From assembly GCA_947175695.1 (NCBI GenBank), contig CAMWNT010000003.1:1-54921 (forward strand): 54,921 nt of DNA. Direction: 5' to 3'. The DNA is from an uncultured Porphyromonadaceae bacterium (lineage in GTDB: Bacteria; Bacteroidota; Bacteroidia; Bacteroidales; Muribaculaceae). The notes under the pieces were generated by a model. The model saw nothing but the letters and a program-made list of their open reading frames with translations, did not search any database and was not told the DNA's origin. Position 1 is the stretch's first letter. Each line of letters begins with the position of its first letter. Position numbers and translations under genes: made by a program. Of this stretch, positions 7,195 to 15,002 are shown piece by piece.

Positions 7195-7293
7195 ATGGCT
7201 ATCTTAGCTGCTTTAGCTATCTTAGCTATCAGAGCTATTTTAGCTACTTGGCTATTTTAGCTATTTTAGCTATTTTGGCTATGAGAGCTATCA
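7195..7293. repeat. About eleven 9-bp repeats of TAGCTATTT type
   Basis: The tract has degenerate 9-bp units with core GCTAT, starting at 7195, 7204, 7213, 7222, 7231 and 7240. The phase then shifts by one base and continues to about 7293. It lies 17 bases past the stop codon of lpdA on the minus strand, between that gene and its terminator. The same word occurs at 5563-5607. Confidence 0.8.
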
Positions 7294-7309
7294 GCTATTG
7301 GAGTTGCGA

Positions 7310-8668
7310 TTATTTGACGGCGTGGAGCGCGGCCATGATGACTTCGCTGACCGAGGGATGCGAGAAGATGATGCGGTGCATGCTTTCGAGCGTTGCGCCG
7401 GCATTCATCATGTCGGCACACTGCTGCGCGAGATCCGCAGCCTCTATCCCCATGATATGGGCACCGATCAGCAGTCCGTCACTCTCGCGGAATATCAGTT
7501 TGCAGAGTCCGTCGGGCTCGGCCATGGTCAGCGCCTTGCCGTTGGCCCGGAAGAAGCTCTGGCCTGTGCGGATAGCGATCCCTTCAGCCTTGCATTGCTC
7601 TTCGGTCTTGCCGACCATGCCGCATTCGGGCACTGTGAACACAGCCGAGGGGACGATCGAGAAGTCGATATCGTCGGGCGTGGATGTGATGGCCGACAGC
7701 GCGCGATAGCCTTGGAATGTGGCCACATGCGCCAGCATCATCCGCGCGTTGACATCGCCGATAGCATAGATATGACCGACGTTGGTCAGCATATTGTCGT
7801 CGACCGGGATACCCTTGGCGGAATATTCCACTCCCGCATTCTCCAGTCCGAGACCTTCGACGCGCGGAGCCCGTCCGACGGCCATCAGCAGATCGGTCGA
7901 CGTCACGCTCGCTTCCTTGCCCTTCGACTCATAGACCACAGTCACAGTCGAGTCGTCATTGCGCACTATGCTCTTCGCGGCGGCCGAAGTGACGATCGTG
8001 ATGCCGCGCTTCGAAAGAGTCTGCTTCAGTCGCTTGGCGATATCGCTGTCGAAGGGGGGAAGGATCTGCTTCATGAACTCGATCACAGTCACCTTCGAGC
8101 CAAACGACGCAAACACCGATGCGAACTCCATGCCGATCACTCCCCCGCCGATGATGGTCAGCGATTCGGGGATATAGTCGATCGAAAGAAGGCGGGTGCT
8201 GTCCATCACGCAGTCGAGGTCGCTACCCTCGATCGGGAGCGAACGCGAATCGCTGCCTGTAGCGATGATGATGTTGTCGGCCTCATACTCCTCGCCGGCG
8301 GCCTCCACGACATGCGGCGACTTAAACCGCGCCATAGCGTCGACCACCTCCACCTTCGCCTGCTTCAGCATCATGGCGATTCCATCGCGAAGCTGGCCGA
8401 CGACAGCCTCCTTGCGGGCCATCACCTGCGTGAAATCGAGCGAGAACGTGAAATCGTCGATTCCAAACTTCTCGGACTCCTTCATAGTGGCCACGACCTC
8501 GGCGTTGCGGCAAAGACATTTTGTCGGGATGCATCCCTCGTTGAGACATGTGCCGCCGAGTCGGTCGCCGTTGAAAAGAGTGACGCTCATTCCGCGGCGC
8601 GCGGCTTCGAGAGCGGTCTCATAACCGCCCGGACCCGCACCGATGATAATCAGATCAGAATGTTTCAT
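7310..8668 (-). CDS. lpdA: Dihydrolipoyl dehydrogenase (L protein)
   Basis: This FAD enzyme reoxidises the dihydrolipoyl arm of GcvH and passes electrons to NAD+. The 452-residue protein has the FAD-binding GAGPGG (10-15), the redox disulphide in GGTCLNEGCIPTK (Cys41 and Cys46), the second nucleotide fold IIGGGVIGMEFASVF, the FAD motif YAIGDVN and the C-terminal catalytic pair His437/Glu442 in SHPSVSE. It is the last gene of the glycine cleavage operon, 13 bases after gcvPB. Because the gene sits here, it probably serves this complex; other lipoyl complexes in the cell might share it. Confidence 0.94.
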   Translation of the reverse strand: MKHSDLIIIGAGPGGYETALEAARRGMSVTLFNGDRLGGTCLNEGCIPTKCLCRNAEVVATMKESEKFGIDDFTFSLDFTQVMARKEAVVGQLRDGIAMMLKQAKVEVVDAMARFKSPHVVEAAGEEYEADNIIIATGSDSRSLPIEGSDLDCVMDSTRLLSIDYIPESLTIIGGGVIGMEFASVFASFGSKVTVIEFMKQILPPFDSDIAKRLKQTLSKRGITIVTSAAAKSIVRNDDSTVTVVYESKGKEASVTSTDLLMAVGRAPRVEGLGLENAGVEYSAKGIPVDDNMLTNVGHIYAIGDVNARMMLAHVATFQGYRALSAITSTPDDIDFSIVPSAVFTVPECGMVGKTEEQCKAEGIAIRTGQSFFRANGKALTMAEPDGLCKLIFRESDGLLIGAHIMGIEAADLAQQCADMMNAGATLESMHRIIFSHPSVSEVIMAALHAVK

Positions 8669-8681
8669 ACGCTTCTCCGAC

Positions 8682-10154
8682 TTATTTGGATTCGCCGGCC
8701 AGATACTGGCGATAGGTCAGCACAGGATTCTTTGCGGCGCCGGTCTCGTCGAGTTTTCTGACGAGGGTGGTCAGCGGGGCGTCCTTCACAGCGTCCGGAG
8801 TCTCGCGGGCCTCGCGAGCCACTTTATGCATCACCTCGATAAATTCATCGAGAGTCTCGAGGCTTTCGGTCTCGGTCGGTTCGATCATCATGCTCTCATG
8901 GAAAAGGAGCGGGAAATAGATCGTCGGCGCATGGAAGCCGTAATCGAGAAGGCGCTTTGCCACGTTGAGAGTGGTGACGCCCGTCGACTTGTCTTTCAAG
9001 CCGTCAAACACGAACTCATGCTTGCAGGCTCCCTCGATCGGGAGCAGATAGTCGTCTTTGAGCGATTCCTTGATATAGTTGGCGTTGAGAGTGGCGAGCG
9101 GGCCGACGTTGCGGATATTCTCCTTGCCGAGGGTCAGGATATAGGCATAGGCACGCATCATCACTCCGAAATTGCCGAAGAAAGTCGAGACGCTGCCCAG
9201 GCTCTCCGAGCCGGTCGATACGCCAAACGATCCGTCGGCATTCTTGACCACCTTCGGATTCGGGAGGAAGCGCGCGAGCTTCTCCACCACTCCGACCGGA
9301 CCCGAGCCGGGACCGCCGCCGCCGTGAGGCGTCGAGAATGTCTTGTGGAGATTGATATGCATGATATCGAATCCCATGTCGCCCGGGCGCACCTTGCCGA
9401 GAAGCGGATTGAGATTGGCGCCGTCGTAATAGAGCAGTCCGCCGGCTTCATGCACAAGCGAAGCGATCTCCATGATTTCGGTCTCGAACATGCCGAGCGT
9501 ATTGGGATTGGTCATCATGATGCCCGCCACAGTGTCGTCGAGCAGCGGCTTGAGATCCTCGACATCGATCGAGCCATTGGGCTTCGACTTCACCTCCACT
9601 ACCTGAAGACCGGCCACCATAGCCGACGCCGGGTTTGTGCCGTGAGCCGAGTCGGGCACAATCACTTTTGTGCGCTTCTCATCGCCATTGGCGATATGAT
9701 ATGCGCGCATCACCATCAGGCCCGTCAGCTCGCCATGAGCGCCGGCATAGGGATTGAGAGTAAACTCATGCAATCCGGCGATCTCCGAGAGAGCGCGCTG
9801 AAGATTGTAATAGAGCTCGAGCGCACCCTGCGTCGACTTTGCGTCCTGCAGGGGATGGATCGCAGTGAAAGCCGGGTCGGCGGCCACCTCCTCATTGATT
9901 TTCGGATTATACTTCATTGTGCATGATCCGAGAGGATAGAAGCCGGTGTCGACACCGAAATTCTTCATCGAAAGATTCGTATAGTGACGCACTACATCGA
10001 GCTCGCTCACTTCCGGGAGCTGAGCCTCGTCGCGACGCAGCAGATCGGCCGGGAGGCTCTGAAGCGCGTTATTGCCATAGTTATCGGCCGGGAGTTCATA
10101 ACCTTTCCGTCCCGGGCGCGAGAGTTCGAAAACAAGTTTATCGTAGTATTTCAT
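8682..10154 (-). CDS. gcvPB: Glycine dehydrogenase subunit 2 (split P protein)
   Basis: This is the PLP-carrying half of the glycine decarboxylase P protein. It removes CO2 from glycine and loads the aminomethyl group onto lipoyl-GcvH. The 490-residue protein shows GFYPLGSCTMKYNP (71-84), DSAHGTNPASA (168-178), YYDGANLNPLLGK (242-254) and the PLP-lysine motif NLHKTFSTPHGGGGPG with Lys271. It lies 21 bases after gcvPA and needs that subunit to form the active heterotetramer. In E. coli the two halves are fused into one protein of about 950 residues; here they are separate genes. Confidence 0.95.
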   Translation of the reverse strand: MKYYDKLVFELSRPGRKGYELPADNYGNNALQSLPADLLRRDEAQLPEVSELDVVRHYTNLSMKNFGVDTGFYPLGSCTMKYNPKINEEVAADPAFTAIHPLQDAKSTQGALELYYNLQRALSEIAGLHEFTLNPYAGAHGELTGLMVMRAYHIANGDEKRTKVIVPDSAHGTNPASAMVAGLQVVEVKSKPNGSIDVEDLKPLLDDTVAGIMMTNPNTLGMFETEIMEIASLVHEAGGLLYYDGANLNPLLGKVRPGDMGFDIMHINLHKTFSTPHGGGGPGSGPVGVVEKLARFLPNPKVVKNADGSFGVSTGSESLGSVSTFFGNFGVMMRAYAYILTLGKENIRNVGPLATLNANYIKESLKDDYLLPIEGACKHEFVFDGLKDKSTGVTTLNVAKRLLDYGFHAPTIYFPLLFHESMMIEPTETESLETLDEFIEVMHKVAREARETPDAVKDAPLTTLVRKLDETGAAKNPVLTYRQYLAGESK

Positions 10155-10175
10155 TTGTCAGAGAATTGGAAAGGA

Positions 10176-11507
10176 TTATTTGCTGAAAGTTTCGATAAGA
10201 TCCACGAGTCGGTCGATCTCCTCTTTGGTGCGCTTCTCAGTGACGGCAAACTCCACTCGGCCCTCGCCGAGATTGATGCCGCCCATGATGCCGTTGTCGA
10301 GCAGCATAGCGTTGAGAGAATCGACATCGAGATCCGTAGCGACTACAAACTCCTTCAGGAACGGACTGCCCGGGAAAGCCGGACGGAAAAGGCCGGTCGC
10401 AGTCAGTCGGTCAAAGAGATAATGCGCTCCGTCGCATGCCAGCGCGTTGAGCTCCTTCATTCCCTGTCGGCCCATCAGAGCGACATAGATTGTGGCATAG
10501 AGAGCCATCAGCGACTGATTAGAGCAGATATTGGATGTGGCCTTTTCGCGACGTATATGCTGCTCGCGGGCCTGAAGGGTCAGCACAAAAGCGCGCTTGC
10601 CGTCGGCATCGCGGGTGACGCCCACGACACGCCCCGGCATCTTGCGGAGCATGCTCTTGGCGCAAGAAATATAGCCGAGATAGGGGCCGCCGAAATTAAG
10701 CGGCATGCCCAGAGTCTGGCCATCGCCACACGCCACATCGGCGCCCCATTCGGCGGGAGTGCGCAGCACGGCGAGTGCCGACGGATCGGCGTTGATGGCG
10801 AAATATGCTTTGGCGGCATGAATCGCATCGGCAAGACCGGTGAAATCCTCGATGATGCCATATTTATTGGGGGTCGGCACAATCACGCCGGCCACATCCC
10901 CCTTCTCAAGTTCGGCCTTGATGGCCTCAAGATCGCTGACGCCATCCTTTTCGGCCACGACAGTCAGCTCAACGCCGTGGAAACGGGCGTAAGTGGCGAC
11001 AACGTCAAGCACACGATCGGCGATAGTGGCCGACGCCACAACGCGATTGCGCTTCTTGGCCGACGCCACCATCATGAACATTGCTTCGGCTGTGGCCGTA
11101 GCGCCGTCATACATCGACGCGTTGGTGGCCTCCATACCTGTCAGCTCGCTGATGATCGACTGATATTCGAAAATATATTGGAGAGTGCCCTGCGAGATCT
11201 CCGGCTGATAAGGAGTGTAGGCAGTGTAGAACTCGCTGCGCTGCAGCAGATGGGCCACAGTCGAGGGGGAATAATGGTCGTAGGCGCCACCGCCTGCAAA
11301 CACAGTCAGACGACGGTTTTTGCGGCCCAGCTCCTCGAAATGGCGGCGCAGCTCGATCTCCGACATAGCCGAAGGGATATTATAGTCAGACGTGTAGATC
11401 ACTTCGCGAGGCACGTCGTTGTAAAGATCATCGATTGAATCCACGCCGATCTTGTCGAGCATCCGGCGGATGTCGGCGTCGGTGTGGGGCATGAATTTAT
11501 TACTCAT
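10176..11507 (-). CDS. gcvPA: Glycine dehydrogenase subunit 1 (split P protein)
   Basis: This is the N-terminal half of the split P protein, structurally similar to subunit 2 but without the PLP lysine. The 443-residue protein begins with the family pattern MPHTDADIRRMLDKIG. It contains FAGGGAYDHYSPSTV, the TPYQPEISQGTLQ stretch, SMYDGATATAEA and the C-terminal INLGEGRVEFAVTEKRTKEE. It lies between gcvH (161 bases upstream, with a structured spacer) and gcvPB (21 bases downstream). Length is normal for stand-alone GcvPA. Confidence 0.95.
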   Translation of the reverse strand: MSNKFMPHTDADIRRMLDKIGVDSIDDLYNDVPREVIYTSDYNIPSAMSEIELRRHFEELGRKNRRLTVFAGGGAYDHYSPSTVAHLLQRSEFYTAYTPYQPEISQGTLQYIFEYQSIISELTGMEATNASMYDGATATAEAMFMMVASAKKRNRVVASATIADRVLDVVATYARFHGVELTVVAEKDGVSDLEAIKAELEKGDVAGVIVPTPNKYGIIEDFTGLADAIHAAKAYFAINADPSALAVLRTPAEWGADVACGDGQTLGMPLNFGGPYLGYISCAKSMLRKMPGRVVGVTRDADGKRAFVLTLQAREQHIRREKATSNICSNQSLMALYATIYVALMGRQGMKELNALACDGAHYLFDRLTATGLFRPAFPGSPFLKEFVVATDLDVDSLNAMLLDNGIMGGINLGEGRVEFAVTEKRTKEEIDRLVDLIETFSK

Positions 11508-11591
11508 CTGATAAGATGTGGAAATAATGATTAGATAAGGTTAGATTATTATCGAAAAAGCCTTCCGGGAATACGCTGTCGGGGAAAAGCA

Positions 11592-11645
11592 GACGCCCGC
11601 CATTCGGCGGCCCGCTTCAAATCGGGCTGCTGAACGGAGGGCGTC
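11592..11645 (-). other. Structured spacer between gcvH and gcvPA
   Basis: GACGCCC (11592-11598) pairs with GGGCGTC (11639-11645). Inside lie two small hairpins: CCGCC-ATTC-GGCGG (11597-11610), which competes for two bases of the outer stem, and GCCCG/CGGGC (11610-11627). On the minus strand the outer stem is followed by a weak T run (TTTT). This could be an attenuator, a processing site or a stability element that sets different levels of gcvTH and gcvPAB. It does not match the glycine riboswitch consensus. Confidence 0.4.
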
Positions 11646-11668
11646 ATTCTCTTCATAGCGATTCGGAA

Positions 11669-12049
11669 TTATTCTTCGCAAATTCCTGCATAAGCCGCTG
11701 CGTCAAGGAGCGAGTCGATTTCCGACGGATCGCTCACTTTGACTTTCATAATCCAGTTGGCGAAAGCGTCTTCATTGACGAGCTCGGGGCTGTCTTCGAG
11801 ATCCGAATTGATCTCCACCACCTCTCCGCTGACGGGAGAGATAAGGTCGCTGGCGGCCTTGACCGACTCCACTGCACCGAACTCCTCGCCGGCAGTGACT
11901 TCATCGCCCGGTTCGGGCATGTCGACGTATACGATGCTGCCGAGCGCATGCTGGGCGTAGTCTGTGATACCGACTGTGGCGATGTCGCCATCGAGTTTAA
12001 CCCATTCGTGGGAATCCGCATAGCGGAGGTCGTCTAAAATCTTGCTCAT
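11669..12049 (-). CDS. gcvH: Glycine cleavage system H protein
   Basis: This is the lipoylated carrier that shuttles the aminomethyl group between the P, T and L proteins. The 126-residue protein has the classic SHEWVKLDGDIATVGITDYAQ-type N-terminus (split here as SHEWVKLDGD, 13-22, then IATVGITDYAQ). The lipoylation site is Lys64 in AVESVKAASD, and the C-terminal segment is NEDAFANWIMKVKVS. It is the second gene of the operon, 102 bases after gcvT. Complete and typical. Confidence 0.96.
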   Translation of the reverse strand: MSKILDDLRYADSHEWVKLDGDIATVGITDYAQHALGSIVYVDMPEPGDEVTAGEEFGAVESVKAASDLISPVSGEVVEINSDLEDSPELVNEDAFANWIMKVKVSDPSEIDSLLDAAAYAGICEE

Positions 12050-12151
12050 GGTGTATGTGTGTGTGGTGTTTTTTATGTTATTGTTGATGTCTGCCCCCGG
12101 GAGGGTCGGAAAGGGCGTCCCGATCCGAATCGGCCTGAGGGAAGATGCTGA

Positions 12152-13246
12152 TTATTTCTTATAGTTTTTGTCGTAGAAACGCTTCTTGACCACCTTGCCG
12201 GGGAAACGCTTTTTGCGGATCTGAATCTCTACGGGAGTGCCGAGTTTGTCGTAGGGCTTGGCAACCATAGCCATGGCCACACTCTTCCCTGTCGAGATGG
12301 ATTTATAGCCGGTGGTCACTTCGCCCACCTGCTCTCCGTCGACGATCACGGGATATCCGGCGCGCGGCACAGCCGAGCCTTCCAGCTCGATACCGACGAT
12401 GCGACGCTTGACACCTTCTGCTTTCTGACGGGCGAGAGCCTCCTTGCCGATAAACGACGGCTTATCGAGCTTGACAAACATGCTCAGGCTGCCTTCGATC
12501 GGAGTGATCTGATCGCTCAGCTCATGGCCGTAGAGCGGCAGGCCGACTTCGAAGCGGAGAGTGTCGCGGCAACCGAGACCGCAAGGCTGCACGCCGGCCT
12601 CCATCAGTCGATCCCACACCTTGACGATGTAATCGTGGCTGCCGTAGATCTCGAAGCCGTCCTCGCCTGTATAGCCGGTGCGGCTGACGATGATTTCCTC
12701 GCCGTCGACATCAAACGTCTTGAAATTATAGAAGGGGATATCCTTGCCGTCGAGACCAAGCACCTCCTCAAGGGTCTTTTCGGCCAGCGGGCCCTGCAGG
12801 GCCACTTCGCCATAGCGGGGCGATTCATCCTCGACAGTGACGTCGAAACCGACAGCGTTCTCCTTGATCCAAGCGACATCCTTATCGATATTGGCCGCGT
12901 TGATCACGAGGAAATATTCTTCATCGTTGACTTTATAGACGAGGAGGTCGTCGACGGTTGTGCCGTTTTCATAACACATCATGCCATAAAAGATCTGGCC
13001 GTCGGGGGCGCCGGTCACATCGTTGACGAAAATATGGCTGACATAGTCGTAGGCCTGGCGACCTTTGATTCTGACTTCGCCCATGTGGCTGACGTCGAAC
13101 ACTCCGACTTCATGGCGCACGGCGTTATGTTCTTCGGTGATTCCTTTGTATTGGATGGGCATGTCGAATCCGCCAAAGGGCGACATCAGCGCGCCGGCCT
13201 TTACATGGCGGTCGTGCAGACAGGTTTTGATAAGGGTCTCTTCCAT
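12152..13246 (-). CDS. gcvT: Aminomethyltransferase (T protein)
   Basis: GcvT releases ammonia and transfers the one-carbon unit to tetrahydrofolate, giving 5,10-methylene-THF. The 364-residue protein has the family motifs LMSPFGGFDMPIQYKG near the start, VGVFDVSHMGEVRIKG, SRTGYTGEDGFEIY and LGCRDTLRFEVGLPLYGHE (the folate site), plus GEVTTGYKSIS near the end. It is the first gene of the operon; the upstream region carries a well-formed promoter and a structured leader. Confidence 0.96.
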   Translation of the reverse strand: MEETLIKTCLHDRHVKAGALMSPFGGFDMPIQYKGITEEHNAVRHEVGVFDVSHMGEVRIKGRQAYDYVSHIFVNDVTGAPDGQIFYGMMCYENGTTVDDLLVYKVNDEEYFLVINAANIDKDVAWIKENAVGFDVTVEDESPRYGEVALQGPLAEKTLEEVLGLDGKDIPFYNFKTFDVDGEEIIVSRTGYTGEDGFEIYGSHDYIVKVWDRLMEAGVQPCGLGCRDTLRFEVGLPLYGHELSDQITPIEGSLSMFVKLDKPSFIGKEALARQKAEGVKRRIVGIELEGSAVPRAGYPVIVDGEQVGEVTTGYKSISTGKSVAMAMVAKPYDKLGTPVEIQIRKKRFPGKVVKKRFYDKNYKK

Positions 13247-13314
13247 TAGATGATGTAGAATAGTGTTGTCTTAGAAATAAGGTTGACCGAAATGGCTATT
13301 GGGAGGATCACTTC

Positions 13315-13363
13315 TGATTGCGTGTCGGCATTCGGCTCACGCAGTCATCGCCCCGCGAGGCGA
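13315..13363 (-). other. Two adjacent hairpins in the gcv leader
   Basis: TCGCC/GGCGA (13348-13363) and a 10-bp stem TGATTGCGTG/CACGCAGTCA (13315-13347) lie back to back between the predicted transcription start (about 13377) and the gcvT start at 13246. They could be a regulatory leader. I could not match them to glycine, THF or SAM riboswitch consensus sequences. Confidence 0.4.
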
Positions 13364-13382
13364 CGTCAGCCACTTCAAAGGC

Positions 13383-13414
13383 CAAAGTTAACTATAGTAA
13401 GGTGATTTGCCAAA
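13383..13414 (-). promoter_or_regulatory. Promoter of the glycine cleavage operon
   Basis: TTTG (13411-13414), 20 bases and TAACTTTG (13383-13390) on the minus strand match the sigma-ABfr consensus exactly. A plus-strand TAAATTTG (13424-13431) lies next to it and may serve the divergent permease gene, though its -33 box is poorly spaced. Confidence 0.7.
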
Positions 13415-13508
13415 TTTTTTCCTTAAATTTGCAAAACTTTATTGATAATTTTTTAATCCCGGGGATCATATCGGCCTCATTGGGGCTTTCCCGAGAGGGT
13501 AAAAGAAA

Positions 13509-14762
13509 ATGAACACAGCGTATCTATATATCGCAAGGCGCCTCTCGCTCGCTTCCGAGGGCAACCGCATTTCGCCGGCTGTCGGAGTGGGAATCGCAGC
13601 CGTCGCGCTTGCCGTGGTCGTCATGGCCGCGGCCATAGCGATCGTGGTCGGGTTCAAGCGGGAGATCACTTCCAAAGTGGCCGGATTCAATTCGCATATT
13701 GTCGTCATGCCCGTCCCCGACGCTCCGTCGCAATCGGGCGCGGTCGGCACGCTGACTCTGACTCCATCGCTGAAATCAGTGTTGGATTCGCAGCCGTATA
13801 TCCGCGAATACAGTCTGCAGGCTGCGATCCCGGCCATTCTGAAGACTCCGACCGACTTCAAGGGGGTCTATCTCAAATCGCTCTCCAACGCGGAGACACG
13901 CGAGTTTATAGCGTCGGCCGTCACGGCCGGGTCGCTCCCCGACTTCGAAGCCGATTCAGCCCGCAATCTTGTGGCCATATCCCGCCTTGCGGCCTCGCGC
14001 CTGGGGCTGAAAGCGGGCGACCGTATCGACACATATTTTATCGCCGACCGCATCATTGTGCGCCCGTTGAAGGTGGCAGCCGTATTTAATTCGCATTTCG
14101 ATTCTTATGACGATGCCTTTATATTCGGCAGTCTGGATCTGATCCGCGATGTGGCCGGGCTCTCCCCCAACGAAGCCACTTCGATCGCCATCTCTGTGGA
14201 TGATTTCGCCGATGTTGAATATAATTCGACCGAGCTGCGCGCCGCGTTGCTCAACGCCTACACGCAGGGGCTGACATATCGGATGTATGACGTGGTCGAC
14301 GCACGCCAGTCGGGCGCCGGATATTTCCATTGGCTGAGTATGCTTGACACGAATGTCATCGTCGTTTTGACACTTATGACAATCGTAGCCGTCATTACGC
14401 TCATCTCGGGAATGCTGATTCTGATGGTGGATAAAGTCAGAGTCATCGCGTTGCTTTCGGCTCTTGGGGCGTCGCGCAAAATGATCGGTCGGATCTTCAT
14501 GCTGCTCGCTGCGCGAATCGCATTGATCGGCCTGCTGATCGGCGACGCGGCGTCACTGATCCTGCTTTACACTCAGAAAGCCACCCACTTCATCCCTCTC
14601 GATCCGGATTCGTATTATATAGATTTTGTGCCGGTCGAGATTTCGATTCCCGCAATGCTGCTCCTCAATGCGGGGGTGCTGGCCATCATATGGATATCGC
14701 TGATCCTGCCGAGCCGCTTCGCCGGGAAAGCCGCCCCGGCCCGCACGCTGGCGCGGGAGTAG
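13509..14762 (+). CDS. ABC transporter permease, LolC/LolE-like (FtsX family)
   Basis: This 417-residue inner-membrane protein has the LolC/E architecture. There is one N-terminal membrane segment (about 24-48, VGVGIAAVALAVVVMAAA), a periplasmic domain of about 220 residues, then three membrane segments near 270-300, 315-340 and 380-405. The N-terminal YLYIARRLSLASEGNRISPAV is split here as YLYIARRLSLAS and EGNRISPAV, and it is typical of Bacteroidetes members. These permeases extract lipoproteins from the inner membrane or act in other mechanotransmission systems. The partner ATPase is not in the window. The TAG stop merges with a TTTAGG repeat tract. Confidence 0.87.
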   Translation: MNTAYLYIARRLSLASEGNRISPAVGVGIAAVALAVVVMAAAIAIVVGFKREITSKVAGFNSHIVVMPVPDAPSQSGAVGTLTLTPSLKSVLDSQPYIREYSLQAAIPAILKTPTDFKGVYLKSLSNAETREFIASAVTAGSLPDFEADSARNLVAISRLAASRLGLKAGDRIDTYFIADRIIVRPLKVAAVFNSHFDSYDDAFIFGSLDLIRDVAGLSPNEATSIAISVDDFADVEYNSTELRAALLNAYTQGLTYRMYDVVDARQSGAGYFHWLSMLDTNVIVVLTLMTIVAVITLISGMLILMVDKVRVIALLSALGASRKMIGRIFMLLAARIALIGLLIGDAASLILLYTQKATHFIPLDPDSYYIDFVPVEISIPAMLLLNAGVLAIIWISLILPSRFAGKAAPARTLARE

Positions 14763-14812
14763 GGTTTAGGTGTTAGGTTTTAGATTTTAGGGTTTAGGTT
14801 TTAGGGTTTAGG
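14760..14812. repeat. TTTAGGG-like tandem repeat at the permease stop codon
   Basis: About seven degenerate units of TTTAGGG, TTTTAGG or TGTTAGG start at the TAG stop codon (14760-14762). The same repeat class is found after the genes ending at 7104, 17054 and 19956. Confidence 0.8.
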
Positions 14813-14870
14813 CTAATCATGATTAATCATGGCTAATTAGGCTAATTAGGCTAATTGGGCTAATCGAGGC
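14811..14870. repeat. 9-bp repeats of GGCTAATTA type
   Basis: About six degenerate units share the core CTAAT: GGCTAATCA, TGATTAATCA, TGGCTAATTA, GGCTAATTA, GGCTAATTG and GGCTAATCG. The tract follows directly on the TTTAGGG tract, before the terminator. Confidence 0.75.
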
Positions 14871-14891
14871 TTTAAAGCCATTATAAGAAGT

Positions 14892-14929
14892 GTGTGCCGG
14901 ATGGTGGAAACCCATTCGGCACACTTTTT
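14892..14929 (+). terminator. Terminator after the permease gene
   Basis: GTGTGCCG-GATGG pairs with CCATT-CGGCACAC (14892-14924), followed by five T. It separates the permease gene from htpG. Confidence 0.8.
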
Positions 14930-15002
14930 GTTACTACATATGGTAAAGACAAAACATTTAACAATGCGGCGGCCGAGGCTGTCGCGAGATTAACAATAAA
15001 AT

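Noticed and set aside
11508-13400. Glycine or THF riboswitch in the gcv operon
   Set aside because: Neither the leader nor the spacer contains the conserved aptamer cores that I know; only generic hairpins were seen.
13406-13431. Plus-strand promoter for the LolC/E-like permease (TTTG, TAAATTTG)
   Set aside because: The -7 box is good but the spacer is only 14 bases, so I did not list it as a promoter.
14760-14812. Telomere-like TTTAGGG repeats
   Set aside because: They resemble plant telomere repeats only by chance; they lie between ordinary bacterial genes on a continuous chromosome segment.
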